From Timema cristinae (lineage: Eukaryota > Arthropoda > Insecta > Phasmatodea > Timematidae), in contig JBCFYV010000100.1 in assembly GCA_039000515.1 (NCBI GenBank), positions 30,182,421 to 30,246,420 on the forward strand: a DNA stretch of 64,000 bases, read 5' to 3'. Shown here piece by piece: positions 1-10,349 of the stretch (position 1 is the first letter of the stretch; each line of letters begins with the position of its first letter). The notes under the pieces were generated by a model. That model worked only from the letters and a program-made list of their open reading frames with translations. It did not search any database and was not told the origin of the DNA. Both the position numbers and the translations under genes were made by a program.

Positions 1-124
1 CACATAATTGATTTTAATTTAGTATAAAGGTTATATATTATTTTTATTTAAATTGCTCAACGTGCCGTTAAAAATTATTCCGCATGCCACTCTTGGCACG
101 CGTGCTGTAGGTTGCTGACCCCTG
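1..124. mobile_element. hAT-like element, right end only
   Basis: The sequence ends in CTGTAGGTTGCTGACCCCTG at 124. Its reverse complement starts CAGGGGTCAGCAACC, a typical hAT-family terminal inverted repeat. The rest of the element lies left of the window, so its length and coding content cannot be judged. Confidence 0.55.
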
Positions 125-320
125 GTCTAATGTATGACTCTAGTAATAGTTTGGACTGCCAATGACGATATGGTGTACTGAGAGAGTTTTTAACTGAACT
201 GAACTGAACTGAAGGTATACCTCCTCTAAAACCAACATTCTTCATTTCTGTGACACTAGCGTAATTAGTACATATCCGTATAACCCGAACGGGTAGTGAG
301 ACAGAGTGATAAAAAAAGTG
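125..320 (+). repeat. SINE-B fragment (degenerate)
   Basis: The stretch has the middle and tail of the SINE-B family: TTTGGACTGCCAATGACG near 153, then TAATTAGTACATATCCG and the shared tail ACCCGAACGGGTAGTGAGAC near 284, ending in poly(A). The internal promoter region is decayed. Confidence 0.5.
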
Positions 321-431
321 TAATGTTTCGTTAAAGTCCCCTTAACTTGTTTTGGTAATGGTACGACCCACTAAAAACTGTATCTAGGACAGTCAGCACC
401 AAGTTAAACACAGTTGGTGTCCTGTCTGCAG

Positions 432-742
432 ACACTGTGGCGACCACTCCCACTGCAACGGCGGCCTGCTCGGGACGATCCGTAACGACACCCAGGGGCC
501 ACCTAACAACAACAACTTGCGTGGGATCTACCAGACCCGTCTCAGCCCCCAGAACTCCATCAGGGGTCAGGACGCTCAAGGCTACTGGGCTGGAGGAACC
601 AACAACTCGAAGCACAAACCCCTCACCCCGCAGAACTCTATATCTTCCTACCATGGCAGTCTGCTCAATGGAGGTAGTGTCCGGTCCTCCTCCGTTCAGT
701 ATGACGACAGTGCCAAGCCCATAAACAACCTAGCGGCTAGAG
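432..742 (+). CDS. Cav3 exon 1 in window: II-III linker
   Basis: This cytoplasmic linker exon follows a CTGTCTGCAG acceptor and ends at AG|GTGAGC. It enters in phase 2 and leaves in phase 1. The chosen frame starts with a Cys/His cluster (HCGDHSHCNGG) and is rich in Asn, Ser and Gln, with two similar short motifs, RLSPQNSIRG and PLTPQNSISS, that look like phosphorylation or docking sites. No membrane segment is present, as expected between repeats II and III. Two other frames are also open, which is common in GC-rich exons. This frame was kept because its exit phase fits the next exon and its composition is protein-like. Its placement in the linker follows from its position two exons before III-S1. 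Confidence 0.72.
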
Positions 743-770
743 GTGAGCTACCTGTGTGCTTCTTCAGGCT

Positions 771-1318
771 GTTTGAAAACTCAACGCCTAAATTGCACTT
801 ATGGTTTGTTTGAACTAAAAATAATATAAGACCCATATACACTTATATTCGGCAAACTATGATAATACAATCAAATTGTGTTCAAAGTTTCGGCGTACAG
901 CGCTGGGATGGCAAAGCTGTGCAAGCATGCGTGTACAACAAGTTACATATGAGCTAGGCGCACGACACTGCACAAGTAATAATGGCAAGCACTTTCTGTG
1001 ATTTAGGATCGTTAATGATGATCCTCAGAAAGTATTCCCATTTTTAGGTGGACTGATGTGCTGTTTACTATTAATCATTGTGGTAGTTTACGCTTTCGTG
1101 ATACAAGATGTCGAGGTGTGCAGTGCCACTTGCCTAGATCCTATGCGACCTGTTGTACAAGCATGCTTACACAGCTTTGCTCTCCCGGCACCGTACGCTG
1201 AAACTTTGAACACAATTTAAAGGTATTAGCATAGTTTTTCGGATGTAATGTTATAGGGTTTGTTTTAAATTTGTTTCAAACAAACCATATGTGGAGTTTG
1301 GGCGTTGAGTTTTCAAAC
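771..1318. mobile_element. Foldback element with long inverted repeats
   Basis: Two imperfect inverted arms of about 215 bp face each other around a loop of about 120 bp. The left arm begins GTTTGAAAACTCAACGCC at 771, and the right arm ends with the reverse complement of the same sequence at 1318. Matching inner blocks include the TTGTGTTCAAAGTTTC stretch (about 875) and CAAGCATGC (about 928). There is no coding capacity. It begins about 28 bp after the donor of the preceding exon and ends 123 bp before the next acceptor, so nearly this whole intron is the element. Confidence 0.8.
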
Positions 1319-1441
1319 ACCCGTTATAGTGGCCATGTGCTCAACACAGATGGCATAAATTCATGTTCTATCCACAACAACAAAAAACAGTTCCATGCCT
1401 AGCAACAATCTCGTATATGGAGATAAGCTATTTATCCCCAG

Positions 1442-1703
1442 AGCTTGTCCATATTTCAGACGTCACTGAGACGTCACCGCTGCCTCGGGTGAAGCAGATC
1501 CATGACGATCCTGATAGCACCCCACTCCAAGGTCCTTGTTTGGCATCCACAGTCGTCAACCTGGCATCGCCGACGCCCGTCCAAGGGGAGATCCCTTGTC
1601 CTCCGCCGGGTACCATCAAGAAGATCTTTATGTTCTTCGAACCACGGGGGTGTCTCAAGGAGAGGGAGGACTACTCTCTCTACGTCTTCCCCTCCAACAA
1701 CGG
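1442..1703 (+). CDS. Cav3 exon 2: II-III linker to pre-III-S1
   Basis: The exon starts after TTTATCCCCAG and ends before GGTAACAA, entering in phase 1 and leaving in phase 2. The first part is a Pro/Ser/Thr-rich linker. The last third has the T-type signature that precedes III-S1: IKKIFMFFEPRGCLKERED followed by YSLYVFPSNN. In vertebrate Cav3 channels the same place carries an FFEPRGCLKERE-like block and an aromatic YxF motif. The final two bases, gg, join the first base of the next exon to give NNG-FRQMC, which matches the family. An in-frame open stretch continues upstream of the acceptor, so an earlier acceptor cannot be fully excluded, but 1442 fits the phase of the previous exon. Confidence 0.88.
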
Positions 1704-2246
1704 GTAACAAACCTTGCGTTTAAAAACTATTCCAGGATCATGTAAATTCCGTTTACCTTGAACGGTGGCAAGCTTACAATAATGGATTACTCAATAAAGT
1801 ATCTTATAAGATAAAGCCATAATTGACAGAACGAAGCAAGGCTTCGCTTTAACTTGTGTATCTGGATAATGTTCTGCGATAACTATCGAATGCGTGGACC
1901 AATTTTAATTAAATTTGGTAGGATAATTTTTTTTACCTTATTCAAACAAAGTATTTAAATGGTTTTTTATATCGGCTTATCTGTATCAATAATGTGGCCA
2001 CACAAAAGATTTCTCGTTTAATAGCTCATCTTGAGTGATTTAAAATTTAAATTCCAAGCGATCAATTGAATAACTAGGGCTATTTTTTTATTAGCATTCG
2101 TTATGAGACTGACATCTTGAACCACGTGGACAACGGTTATTCTCAATTAATATAATGTATTATTTAACATAGTATTTTTTTCTTTGTAACTTAATCACCA
2201 AGTAAAATTAATAAGTTCGAATTTTTTACAACCATTACTATTTAAA
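1704..2246. other. Intronic DNA, nothing recognised
   Basis: This is AT-rich first part of the intron between the linker exon and III-S1. No exon-like GC island or clear repeat was seen. Confidence 0.5.
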
Positions 2247-2250
2247 TTCT

Positions 2251-2508
2251 GAGGCCTGGGTCAGTTTTTTTTATTCTAACCATTTATTTTCCACTACCGC
2301 CTTGCTAGGCCTGCCGTAGCTATTTATTTCCTATAATCTAACTTAAGACTAGAACAGACACAACACCCACCTCCCGACCGTTAATTCATCATTGAGAAAG
2401 TGTAAGCCCACATGTCACCAATGATAAATTTTTCGGCTAGGTCATAAATCGAACCCGGGACCCTTAGCTCAGTAGACAAACGTTATATCGACTGAGCTAA
2501 GGCGTCGG
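2251..2508 (-). repeat. SINE-C (tRNA-derived), minus strand
   Basis: On the minus strand the element starts with a tRNA-like head: a GCCTTAGCTCAGT A-box region and a GGGTTCGATTT B-box region at about 2440-2455. A body shared with 4425-4670 follows (CCACTACCGCCTTGCTAGG, CATGTCACCAATGATAAA). It is a SINE, not a functional tRNA, because the cloverleaf does not close and the body is repeated elsewhere. Confidence 0.75.
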
Positions 2509-2888
2509 AATAAGTTCAAATACAAGGATAAAATATAGGAGATATTTAAACTTTAAATCCAATAATTGTGTAGACGATAATAACATGGAGAGATTGAGGT
2601 CTATTGTTCACAGAAATACTAGATTAATCCATCAATGTAAGACTATCACATTTCAGGCCAAGAGGAAGTGTTCGTTTCGTTAAGATAAAATAGAGTGAAG
2701 CTTAGTGATATTCCTATAGGAAGAACCTTTCTTGTACATAGCCGAGAGATAAAGTTCTTCTTATCATAATTCTACCAATTCGCACCCATAGCACTACGAT
2801 TAAGAGTAGTTCAAAATTAGGGTGCTCTATTCTCACCAAGTCGTCTTTCGAAAGTGTATTTCAATAAAATGAGTTTAACTGTGACCCG

Positions 2889-3140
2889 CTTCGGTGGCCG
2901 CATGGTCTAACGCTCTACTACCTGTCAGACTAGATTGGTGATGACGGGGAGATCGAGTTTCAAATCTTGGTCGGGTATGCTGAGGGTCATTTCTCAAAAA
3001 TTATATTCCACTCTTCCTATGAGCAAATTCGGGCACACTTCTTCTTAATATAACCTTCTTAATTCTTAAAAACACCATTTTAATAAGTACACAAGCATAT
3101 AACTCGAACAGGTAGTAAGACAAGGTGCTAAACAATAAGT
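2889..3140 (+). repeat. SINE-B copy (tRNA-derived)
   Basis: The head GGTGGCCGCATGGTCTAACG resembles a tRNA A box and is followed by a degenerate B box (GAGTTTCAAATC). The body has the TCTTCCTATGAGCAAATTCGG block, and the tail ends AACTCGAACAGGTAGTAAGAC. The tail is related to that of SINE-A. Confidence 0.75.
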
Positions 3141-3464
3141 TTAACTGTGAAAATTTCTACTAAAATCCACATATAAGTTCATATTTTCTGAAAGAGAAGA
3201 CCAAGATCTATATATACAAAATTTGGTGTCGATTGAACATGAAAGAGGTTTGCCTTGTGCAGTTTACCGTTGATAGGTATGGTGTCTGTATGTATGAAAA
3301 TAATCAATAAGTTGAAAATTGCAATAAATTTAGTCAAATATATTTTGATTCGCATCGTTTATTACAAGGGCCCGAGTGCCACAATTGAATCAACGATTCT
3401 AGTCTAGCATCAGCTAATTTTGATCAAGTTATGAAAACACAAAACAGATGTTTGATTGTTAGTT

Positions 3465-3758
3465 GGTGACTTGGTGGTCTAGGGGTAAGGTGTCGGACTT
3501 CTGTGCTGGGGTCCAGGGTTCAATCCTCGGTCCCGGCACAGATTTATCTGATTGCCAAACCCTTCCTTCACCTCTGACAAGACGTGTATTAATCACAACT
3601 TGTGAATGTGAGGAATGCCAGGCCTCCACCTTGGTTCGATTCCACGTTAAACTGTAGGTCCTCCATTTCATCTAACAATCACCCTACCATTACACATTAG
3701 CTTAGTTGGTGTAACCCGAACGGGTAGTAAGACGCGGTGCTAATAATAATAATAATAT
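3465..3758 (+). repeat. SINE-A copy (tRNA-derived, AAT tail)
   Basis: This is a full-length copy of the most common SINE here. The head GGTGACTTGGTGGTCTAGGG (A box) and GGTTCAATCC (B box) give an internal RNA polymerase III promoter. The body includes GCCAGGCCTCCACC, and the tail is CCCGAACGGGTAGTAAGACG followed by (AAT)n. Open frames inside it are incidental. Confidence 0.9.
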
Positions 3759-3759
3759 A

Positions 3760-4420
3760 TTAATTTAGTTAAATAAAAAGTCATAATTTAAATAGTTTAG
3801 TTACGTACTAAACGAATGTTCCAACTAAAATATATTAGCTTTAGCCCGTCAGTATAATAATATACTTTAGCATATAGTTCAGCAAGTCAAAAGATATAAA
3901 ATATACAATAGAAAACGGGAGCATTTGTGCGAGTCGAATTTTATAAGAATTTTTTTATCCCCCCCACCAAAGATCCAAAACTCTTATCGTATCTCCACTA
4001 GTAAACATAAATATATTTAAATACAGTAGATAACTTTCCAAGAAACTTTGTGGGCTGCAGGTCAATAGTTGGTAGCCTCTAGTCTATCATATGAATACTT
4101 CCCTATTGAAATGCACCCTAATGGCAATTTCTGCTTTATGAAGTATTTATTTCACTAGAAGCCTTAACATTCACAGATTATATCAGCACGCAACTTTTTT
4201 CTAGAACAGTCACAATATCAACAACCACAAATAATGAAGTTGTAATACTGGCGGAGCCTAAAATAATTTAGTTTCTAGTTGTTGGTAAAGCAGGTATAAA
4301 GGATTCATAGTTTTCTATGAGTGGATCTAGGTGCTTGCTACACGACTCCTAATAATCACCTTTAAAAAACAGTAATTAGAATAGTACATTCTAATTTACT
4401 TACCTCCATTACTGTTTTCA
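3760..4420. other. Intronic DNA, nothing recognised
   Basis: AT-rich sequence between two SINEs, with no exon-like signal. Confidence 0.5.
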
Positions 4421-4424
4421 GCCT

Positions 4425-4670
4425 ATGGTCTGGGTCAGTTTTGTTCAAGCCATATATTTTCCACAACCGGCTTGCTAGTCCTGTCGTAGCTTCATATAAC
4501 TTAACATAGACTAGGGCAGGCACAACATCCAGTCCCCAGCCGTTAATTCTTCACTGTAAAGGGTAAACCCACATTTCACCAATAATAAACTTTTCAGTTC
4601 ATGCCGGGAATCGAACCCGGGACCTTTGGCTCAGTAAACAGACACGCTACCAACTGAGATGAGATGTCAG
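4425..4670 (-). repeat. SINE-C (tRNA-derived), minus strand
   Basis: This is a second copy of the family at 2251-2508. On the minus strand the B-box region GGTTCGATTCCCGGCATG is well preserved and is preceded by an A-box-like TCAGTTGG. It shares the body blocks CCACAACCGGCTTGCTAG and CATTTCACCAATAATAAAC. Confidence 0.78.
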
Positions 4671-4671
4671 A

Positions 4672-5660
4672 TTGATAATAGTAGTAATATTAAACATTTA
4701 AAATTAAGATGAATACTAAAACTTATTCTGGTCAAAGTAAATTATTTTTTATTATTATTGTTTCGTTTAAACTAAATATATGAATTGCTTATCCTAAGGA
4801 GTAATATTTGTGGGAAATACACCAGTATTCGCGTGGAGAGTGGATTGTAAAACCCTAGTTATAAATTACATGTGGTTTGACTTCTATCAGTTCACCGATT
4901 GAGATTTAAATTCCCCGTAGACAGTAACCCACTCTTTCACGAACTTTATGCGGTGTGGCCTCCGATATGGATAAGGGGGGGGGGGGGGGGAGAGAATGGT
5001 TGTCAAGAGTTAGAGGAGGGTTGGAGGAGGGGAATATAGTATCTTTTTGATCACGTGAACTTGTTCCGCTCAGAGGTTAGGATTGCAGACAACCTATTAT
5101 CAAGTTTATCAATACTGTTATCCGACCTGTTGCGTTGACTTGGTTCCAAGCCAGGACACGGTAGTCTGGTCGAACAACGATCTAAGACAGCTTCCTGGAT
5201 ATTATATCTACCTGTTGCATGTACATGGATGAAAGACAGAGACGGATGATGAGTGCACATTTATCTAGATTATATGTGGTCCCTAAATCACGATACATGG
5301 GCTGTAGGTTGCCACAGTAAAGAATTTGCTCCAAGATATAATTATCTACTTCTTAATAATTCGACACATGATATGTTATTTATGTGTAACACTTTTTATT
5401 ATCGATACAGTCTATATTCATATTTACACTAATATGTTAAAGGAAGGATAGAAAGGTATAATTGAGGGAAACGTTCCCGAATTTTTAAGGAAAACTACCC
5501 TCAGATCACTCTGTTTGTATTTATCTTATATATAACAAATCTTACGCCTTTGTTAGCGTTACCATTGATGCATCCGATTCTCAGATAAACGATAAAAAAA
5601 TTATGTCTAAATGCATAGTTGATATATACTTAAATTTGGTAGTATGGGAAACGCGAGATA
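4672..5660. other. Intronic DNA with a poly(G) run
   Basis: AT-rich sequence with an uninterrupted G run at about 4975-4990. A GC-richer patch at about 5050-5270 is unassigned, and its minus frame looks weakly like old mobile-element sequence. No supported gene. Confidence 0.4.
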
Positions 5661-5669
5661 AGGATGTAT

Positions 5670-6000
5670 TTTTGCAGTTTTTATAGCAAAATATTGTTTT
5701 GGCCATAATAAATCAAATACTACTCCAGTAGAAATAAAGAATATAATTTTCTTCACATGTTAATATAAATAAGTGTTAAATATCTGTCATGAGCATAGTA
5801 CCATTAGATGATAGACTTTTTAAATGAAGAGAAAAAGTTGTCATCAAATTCCAGGATACACTTGACAGATATTCATCAACTTTTGATATCACAATGTGAA
5901 GAAAATCTAACTTTATGTTTCTACTGGGAAAATAGTTTATATAGTGTAGACATAAAGAAGTGTGTTGCTGAAAAAAAAGCAAAAAAATGCCCTTTTCTTA
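5670..6000. repeat. Interspersed repeat family R1, copy 1
   Basis: Blocks here recur at 18930-19090 and 22425-22680. Shared segments include TACTCCAGTAGAAA near 5719, GAGAAAAAGTTGTCATCAAA near 5828 and CACTTGACAGATATTCA near 5860. The family has no evident coding frame, and the 89-codon open frame at 5808 lies in the repeat. Family type unknown. Confidence 0.6.
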
Positions 6001-6326
6001 CATTTCCTACGCTTACACCTTTAGGAAGATGCTTAGTTAGAGGAGATATTGTCAATCGGATGTTATGCTTAGGTTAAATAATGACAAGACATTAAACAGT
6101 AAATTGGAATGAACACAAACCTATTATCTATGTACCGTACCTTATACATATATAGACCTCACAACACAAATCTAATTACCATTTTCATTTTACTTTTTCC
6201 ATGTTTGTTCTCCTACTGTCGGACAGCTCAATTCAGGAACTTTATAAAACCTTATGTTTATGAATGTTCGCTCGACTATAAAGCCTTAAGACTAGATGAT
6301 ATTGTACGAAATGTAATTACCTGCAG

Positions 6327-6519
6327 GTTCCGCCAGATGTGTTGGTGGTTTGTGGAGCAGAAGTGGTTCGACAACCTGGTGCTGCTGTTCATCGGCTTGA
6401 ACTGCATCACGCTGGCCATGGAGAGGCCCAACATACCTCCGGAGAGCACAGAGAGGGTCTTCCTTGCTTCCGCCAACTATGTATTCACAGGTGTCTTCGC
6501 CATTGAGATGTTCGTCAAG
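6327..6519 (+). CDS. Cav3 exon 3: III-S1 and III-S2
   Basis: The exon begins after CCTGCAG and ends at AAG|GTGAGA. It enters in phase 2 and leaves in phase 0. It encodes FRQMCWWFVEQKWFDNLVLL, which leads into III-S1 (LVLLFIGLNCITLAME), the conserved loop MERPNIPPES and III-S2 (YVFTGVFAIEMFVK). The family has the same order, with ITIAMERP after S1 and a conserved acidic residue in S2 that helps stabilise S4 charges. The 3' end and donor are followed by two extra tandem copies of the exon end, described separately. Recognition is clear despite a pyrimidine-poor acceptor. Confidence 0.95.
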
Positions 6520-6772
6520 GTGAGATTTAGCGTCTGGAGGGATTATCTGGCTCTGACCTGAGAGGTTGGGGGGTCAATCCCGGGCGTCTGTACTGAGATG
6601 TTAGTCAAGGTGAGACTTAGAACCTAAAGGGATTGTCTAGTTCTGAACTGGGAGGTCGGGGTTTAATCCCGGGCATCTGTTCTGAGATTTTTGTCAAGGT
6701 GAGGCTTAGTGCCTGGAATGATTATCTAGCTCTCACCCTGGAGGTCGAGGAGACAATCTCGAGCTATGTATT
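6505..6772 (+). repeat. Tandem array of exon-3 3' end plus donor (about 90 bp x3)
   Basis: Three units of about 90 bp start at 6505, 6595 and 6684, each with GAGATGTT or a variant followed by GTCAAGGTGAG. Unit 1 begins inside the exon and includes the real AAG|GTGAGA donor. Units 2 and 3 keep donor-like GTCAAG|GTGAG sites but carry stops or changes upstream. Each unit also holds a TCAATCCCGGGC-like segment. Divergence is high enough to suggest an older array than the ones at 20.9 and 34.5 kb. Confidence 0.8.
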
Positions 6773-6816
6773 CAACGATTGCTGGATTGTATGTCTACTA
6801 TTTCTATCTTTTTAAT

Positions 6817-7091
6817 GGTAACCTGGTGGTCTAGAGGTAAGGTTTTGGACTTCTGTGCTGGGGGTGCGGGATTCAATCCTCAGTCCCGGCACAGATTTAT
6901 CTGATTACCAAACCCTTCCTTCACCTCTGACAAGACATCTTGTGAATGTGGGGAATGCCAGGCCTCCACCGTGGTTCGGATTCCACGTTAAACTGTAGGT
7001 CCTCCATTTCAGCTCACAATTACCCTACCATTACACATTAGCGTAAGTGCGTACAACCTAAGTGGGTAGTAAGACGCGGTGCTAATAATAT
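6817..7091 (+). repeat. SINE-A copy
   Basis: Full-length head GGTAACCTGGTGGTCTAGAG, B box GATTCAATCC and the family body, lacking the GTGTATTAATCACA block found in some copies. The tail ends near 7090. Confidence 0.88.
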
Positions 7092-7211
7092 ATATTTTTA
7101 ATCATATTTCATCTCTTATATTAAACCATGAGTCAACCTTATAGTAAATATGATTAACTGATCAGTCAGCACTCACAATTACTCAAAAACACATTTTATC
7201 CAAGATTCGGA

Positions 7212-7494
7212 GGTGACCTGGTGGTCTAGGGTAAGGTGTCAGACTTCTGTGCTGGCGGCTGGGGTTCAATCCTCGGTCCCGGCACAAATTTATCTGATTT
7301 CCAAACCCTTTCTTCACCTCTGACAAGACATCTTGTGAATGTGGGGAGTGCCAGGCCTCCACCGTGGTTCGGATTCAAACGTTAAACTGTAGGTCCTTCA
7401 TTTCATCTTACAATCACCCTACCATTACACATTAGCGTAAGTGCGTATAACCCGAACGGGTAGTAAGACGTGGTGCTAATAATAATATTAATAA
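7212..7494 (+). repeat. SINE-A copy with 11-bp target duplication
   Basis: Family head, B box and tail are all present. CAAGATTCGGA occurs immediately before (7201-7211) and after (7495-7505), a perfect 11-bp target-site duplication as made by LINE-driven insertion. This is among the youngest insertions here. Confidence 0.92.
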
Positions 7495-7958
7495 CAAGAT
7501 TCGGATTCAATTGACTATTCTAAATTAGTTTTTCTATTATTTGGTTTTTCCCTACCCTATGCCCCTAATCAAGGGGAATGCTGATTCAATTATTTAAAGT
7601 TCATTTCACCTTATTATGTTCACATAGGTTATATATAATCATATTATTACCAGACCTTATTTGATGGTTCAAATAGTTACTAGACCTAATGTTATGTCTT
7701 CATATGTTAATAACGAAGTTCTGACGCTATGTTTTTAGATATACCGTGGTAAGTTCTACAACCTGTTGTCCAATATAGCGGGGTTTTTGCCTATGTTAGC
7801 AGCTTTATCTGTTTCATTTAGATCTCCTAAAATGTTATTTATGTTTCTGTCAAACCATACGATAGGAACACGAAGGGAAGGGCATTCTATAAACTATAAT
7901 TTTTTTCGCATTCAAAATTGATAGCATTTTACTTTATTAATGGTGTTATAACCTTCTT

Positions 7959-8185
7959 AGATGGCCGCATGATTAGGTTAGACTAAACTGCAAGTGACAA
8001 GGATATCGGGGTTCGAATCCGGTAGGATGTCTTGGGAGTGGGTTTTTCCTAAGCGGTTTAGCAATTTTCCTCCAGGTAAATGTGGAGAACGTTAACTATA
8101 AATTCTACCTTTCTCACACGTAACCCATTATTGGAATTAATTGTGCCCTACAACCATGACAGGTAGTGAAATGCAACAGAGAAAA
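7959..8185 (+). repeat. SINE-B-like copy
   Basis: The head TAGATGGCCGCATGATTAGG and the B box GGGTTCGAATCCGG are followed by TTTTTCCTAAGCGGTTTAGC and a GTAGTGAAATGCAACAGAG tail with poly(A). It belongs to or is close to SINE-B. Confidence 0.65.
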
Positions 8186-8516
8186 AAATACTCTCTTGCA
8201 ATTGTAAGGTATTGTTCCTTATACCGTGTTTCTACAGTCCGATTTTCATGGGAATGGCCTTATCTGTTGGGTGGAAATATTAATAGATATAGTTTTGCTT
8301 GTTAATACGCCAAGTAATTTGATTTGCAACTCTTACGTTAAATATATTTTATCAATACCTATAAAATAAACTAATAAAATATTTACATGTCGTTAGTGTT
8401 ATTCAAAAAAAGAGATGTTTGTATTATTTCTAAAATTCCCTTACTGTGAAAAATGGGCTGTACCTGTCAAAATATGTCATTGAGTCGTCTACTATGAGAT
8501 CTTGTTTGTGCCTCAG

Positions 8517-8666
8517 GTGGTTGCGGCGGGAATGTTCTATGGTAGAGAGGCCTATTTCACCTCTGGTTGGAACATCATGGACGGTTCCTTAGTCATCATC
8601 TCCATCATTGACCTCCTCATGTCTTTGCTGTCCCATAGCAGCCCCAGGATATTTGGAATACTCAGG
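8517..8666 (+). CDS. Cav3 exon 4: III-S2/S3 loop, S3 and start of S4
   Basis: The acceptor TTGTGCCTCAG precedes GTGGTTGCG, and the donor follows CTCAGG. Both ends are phase 0, for 50 codons. The product reads VVAAGMFYGREAYFTSGWNI, then S3 (MDGSLVIISIIDLLMSLL), a short extracellular loop (SHSSPR) and the start of the S4 voltage sensor (IFGILR). The conserved W-N-x-x-D motif at the start of S3 is present. The first S4 arginine falls at the exon end and the rest of the sensor is in the next exon, about 2.9 kb away. Confidence 0.95.
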
Positions 8667-8699
8667 GTACACCACAATCTGATCGCCTTAAGAAGTTTG

Positions 8700-9790
8700 T
8701 TATTTTGAGAAATGTAAACTCATCCTTCCCAATGGCGAGAAAATAAATTATTACAAATTTATATACATTCTTTGTCCGTTTAACTACTAATGTAATTATA
8801 AATTATACAATATTTCGTAATATATCTCTATAAGAAAAACCTCTTTCTCTTTAAGAGTTAATTGTTTTATATTTATAAGAAGGTACAAGAAAGGTGGATA
8901 GAAACATATAAAAGGGACGAACACAATATGACTTTTACAATGAAATAAGAACAAAGTTCACACTTTAAATTTATGCCATTGGACAAAGAGGTTATGGCTA
9001 CTTCTTGAAGAAAATCAATCGATACCACTCAATCCTCCGACCTAGGTTTAGTTCTATCGGAACTCATAAAGAAGGAGTGTTTCTATCTACGTGTCTTATC
9101 ATTCTTTACAAGTTCCTTTTTCTTCCTTTAGTGTTTTTTGGCTTCCTCTTTTAGGAAGTTGCGTTGCGCGTTTCATGATCCTTTCTGATTAGTTCTGATA
9201 GAATGAAACCTAGGTCGGGGGATTGGGCGGTGATGATCAATTTTCTTAAAGAGGTAGCCAATGGAGTGTAAAAATTATAGTGTTACTTTCTTTTACATGT
9301 TTCGATCCACATTTCCTATTTCTTTTTCAAAATATAATACGGTAATTAATAAGTAAGTATTAAAAGAATTTTTTTTTACCTTATAGATAAATTTAAAGTT
9401 AATAAATCAAATGAGACAGTATTTCTAGAATGCCTAATGTTAGTGAGCCATTCTAGTGTTTGAAAGTGGGCTTCCTATAAAAATCTGGTTTTAACTCCAA
9501 GCCTTTATATATTTATAATAGGTTTGTTTGATAATCACTTCCTAGACACACAGACATCACAACACAACCTACAAAATAACAGGGCTTAGATGCACACGTA
9601 AACCAGGAGAAACATGGAAACACAAATATTATTTAGTCTCTTAACAATTATTGGGAAACACAGGGAATTTAAACAAAAAACAAACAAAAAATACGAGAAT
9701 ATTTGTGGATATGGGGAATTAAATGATAAACTTTTTTTAAAAAAATAGGCTATTTCATGGTAAAAAAAAGGAAGAAATTGCGAAATAATT
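8700..9790. other. Intronic DNA, nothing recognised
   Basis: AT-rich intron body with no exon-like signal or recognisable repeat boundary. Confidence 0.5.
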
Positions 9791-9809
9791 ACACTTATTT
9801 GAAAACATC

Positions 9810-9910
9810 TTGGTGGTCTCGGAGTAAAGTGCTCACCGCAAGAGTCAGGACCAAATGTTCATGGGTTCAATGGATTTTTCTTCATTGATAAAATTCCGTA
9901 ACACAACTTC
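9810..9910 (+). repeat. tRNA-like SINE head fragment
   Basis: TCTTGGTGGTCTCGGAGTAA (A-box-like) and GGGTTCAATGG (B-box-like) lie about 40 bp apart. A related tRNA-like sequence is on the minus strand at about 58540-58620. It looks like a decayed SINE rather than a tRNA gene. Confidence 0.45.
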
Positions 9911-10204
9911 CTTTGGAGGATAATTAAAGGCGTTGGTCCCATGTCAGATTTTAGCATGTAAAAGAACCCTTGAAGGTATATACACATTTCATTCCTGTAT
10001 ATGACTTTAAAATGTCTAAAAATTTGGAATTCCTTCTTGGAAACCTGAAAAATATTTGGAATTTTGTATTAAGAAAATAATGTCAACTTTCTCTGGGTAA
10101 TTAGGTCTAACATTACAAACCCAGCTCTTGTGTTTTGATACATAAATATTATATCAACCCACACCAGGGGTATGATGAATAAATAAGTCATTCTCTTACT
10201 GTCT

Positions 10205-10345
10205 GGTTTAATTTTTAGGACGAGATCGGGACTCGAATTCGGTCTCGGTGTTCTGAATATGTTTTTTCTACAAAAATGTTTTTCACTCTTCTTTCATGCA
10301 AATGCGAGTACATTCCCCTTAATTTTACCTTGCCAATCTGGAAAA
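10205..10345 (+). repeat. SINE-B partial copy
   Basis: It starts at the B-box region (GGGACTCGAATTCGG) and includes the body block CTTTCATGCAAATGCGAG. The family tail is missing. Confidence 0.5.
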
Positions 10346-10349
10346 AAGG

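Noticed and set aside
331..654. Minus-strand 107-codon open frame
   Set aside because: Antisense shadow of the GC-rich linker exon, which has matching splice phases on the plus strand.
3463..3657. Open frame in SINE-A (also at 18227-18574 and 48647-48832)
   Set aside because: Each lies across the tRNA-derived repeat, and the same peptide recurs with the repeat.
2440..4640. Real tRNA genes on the minus strand
   Set aside because: A and B boxes are present, but no closed cloverleaf is seen and the sequences continue into a repeated SINE body.
5808..6077. 89-codon plus-strand open frame as a gene
   Set aside because: It falls in repeat family R1 and is not conserved as a frame in the other copies.
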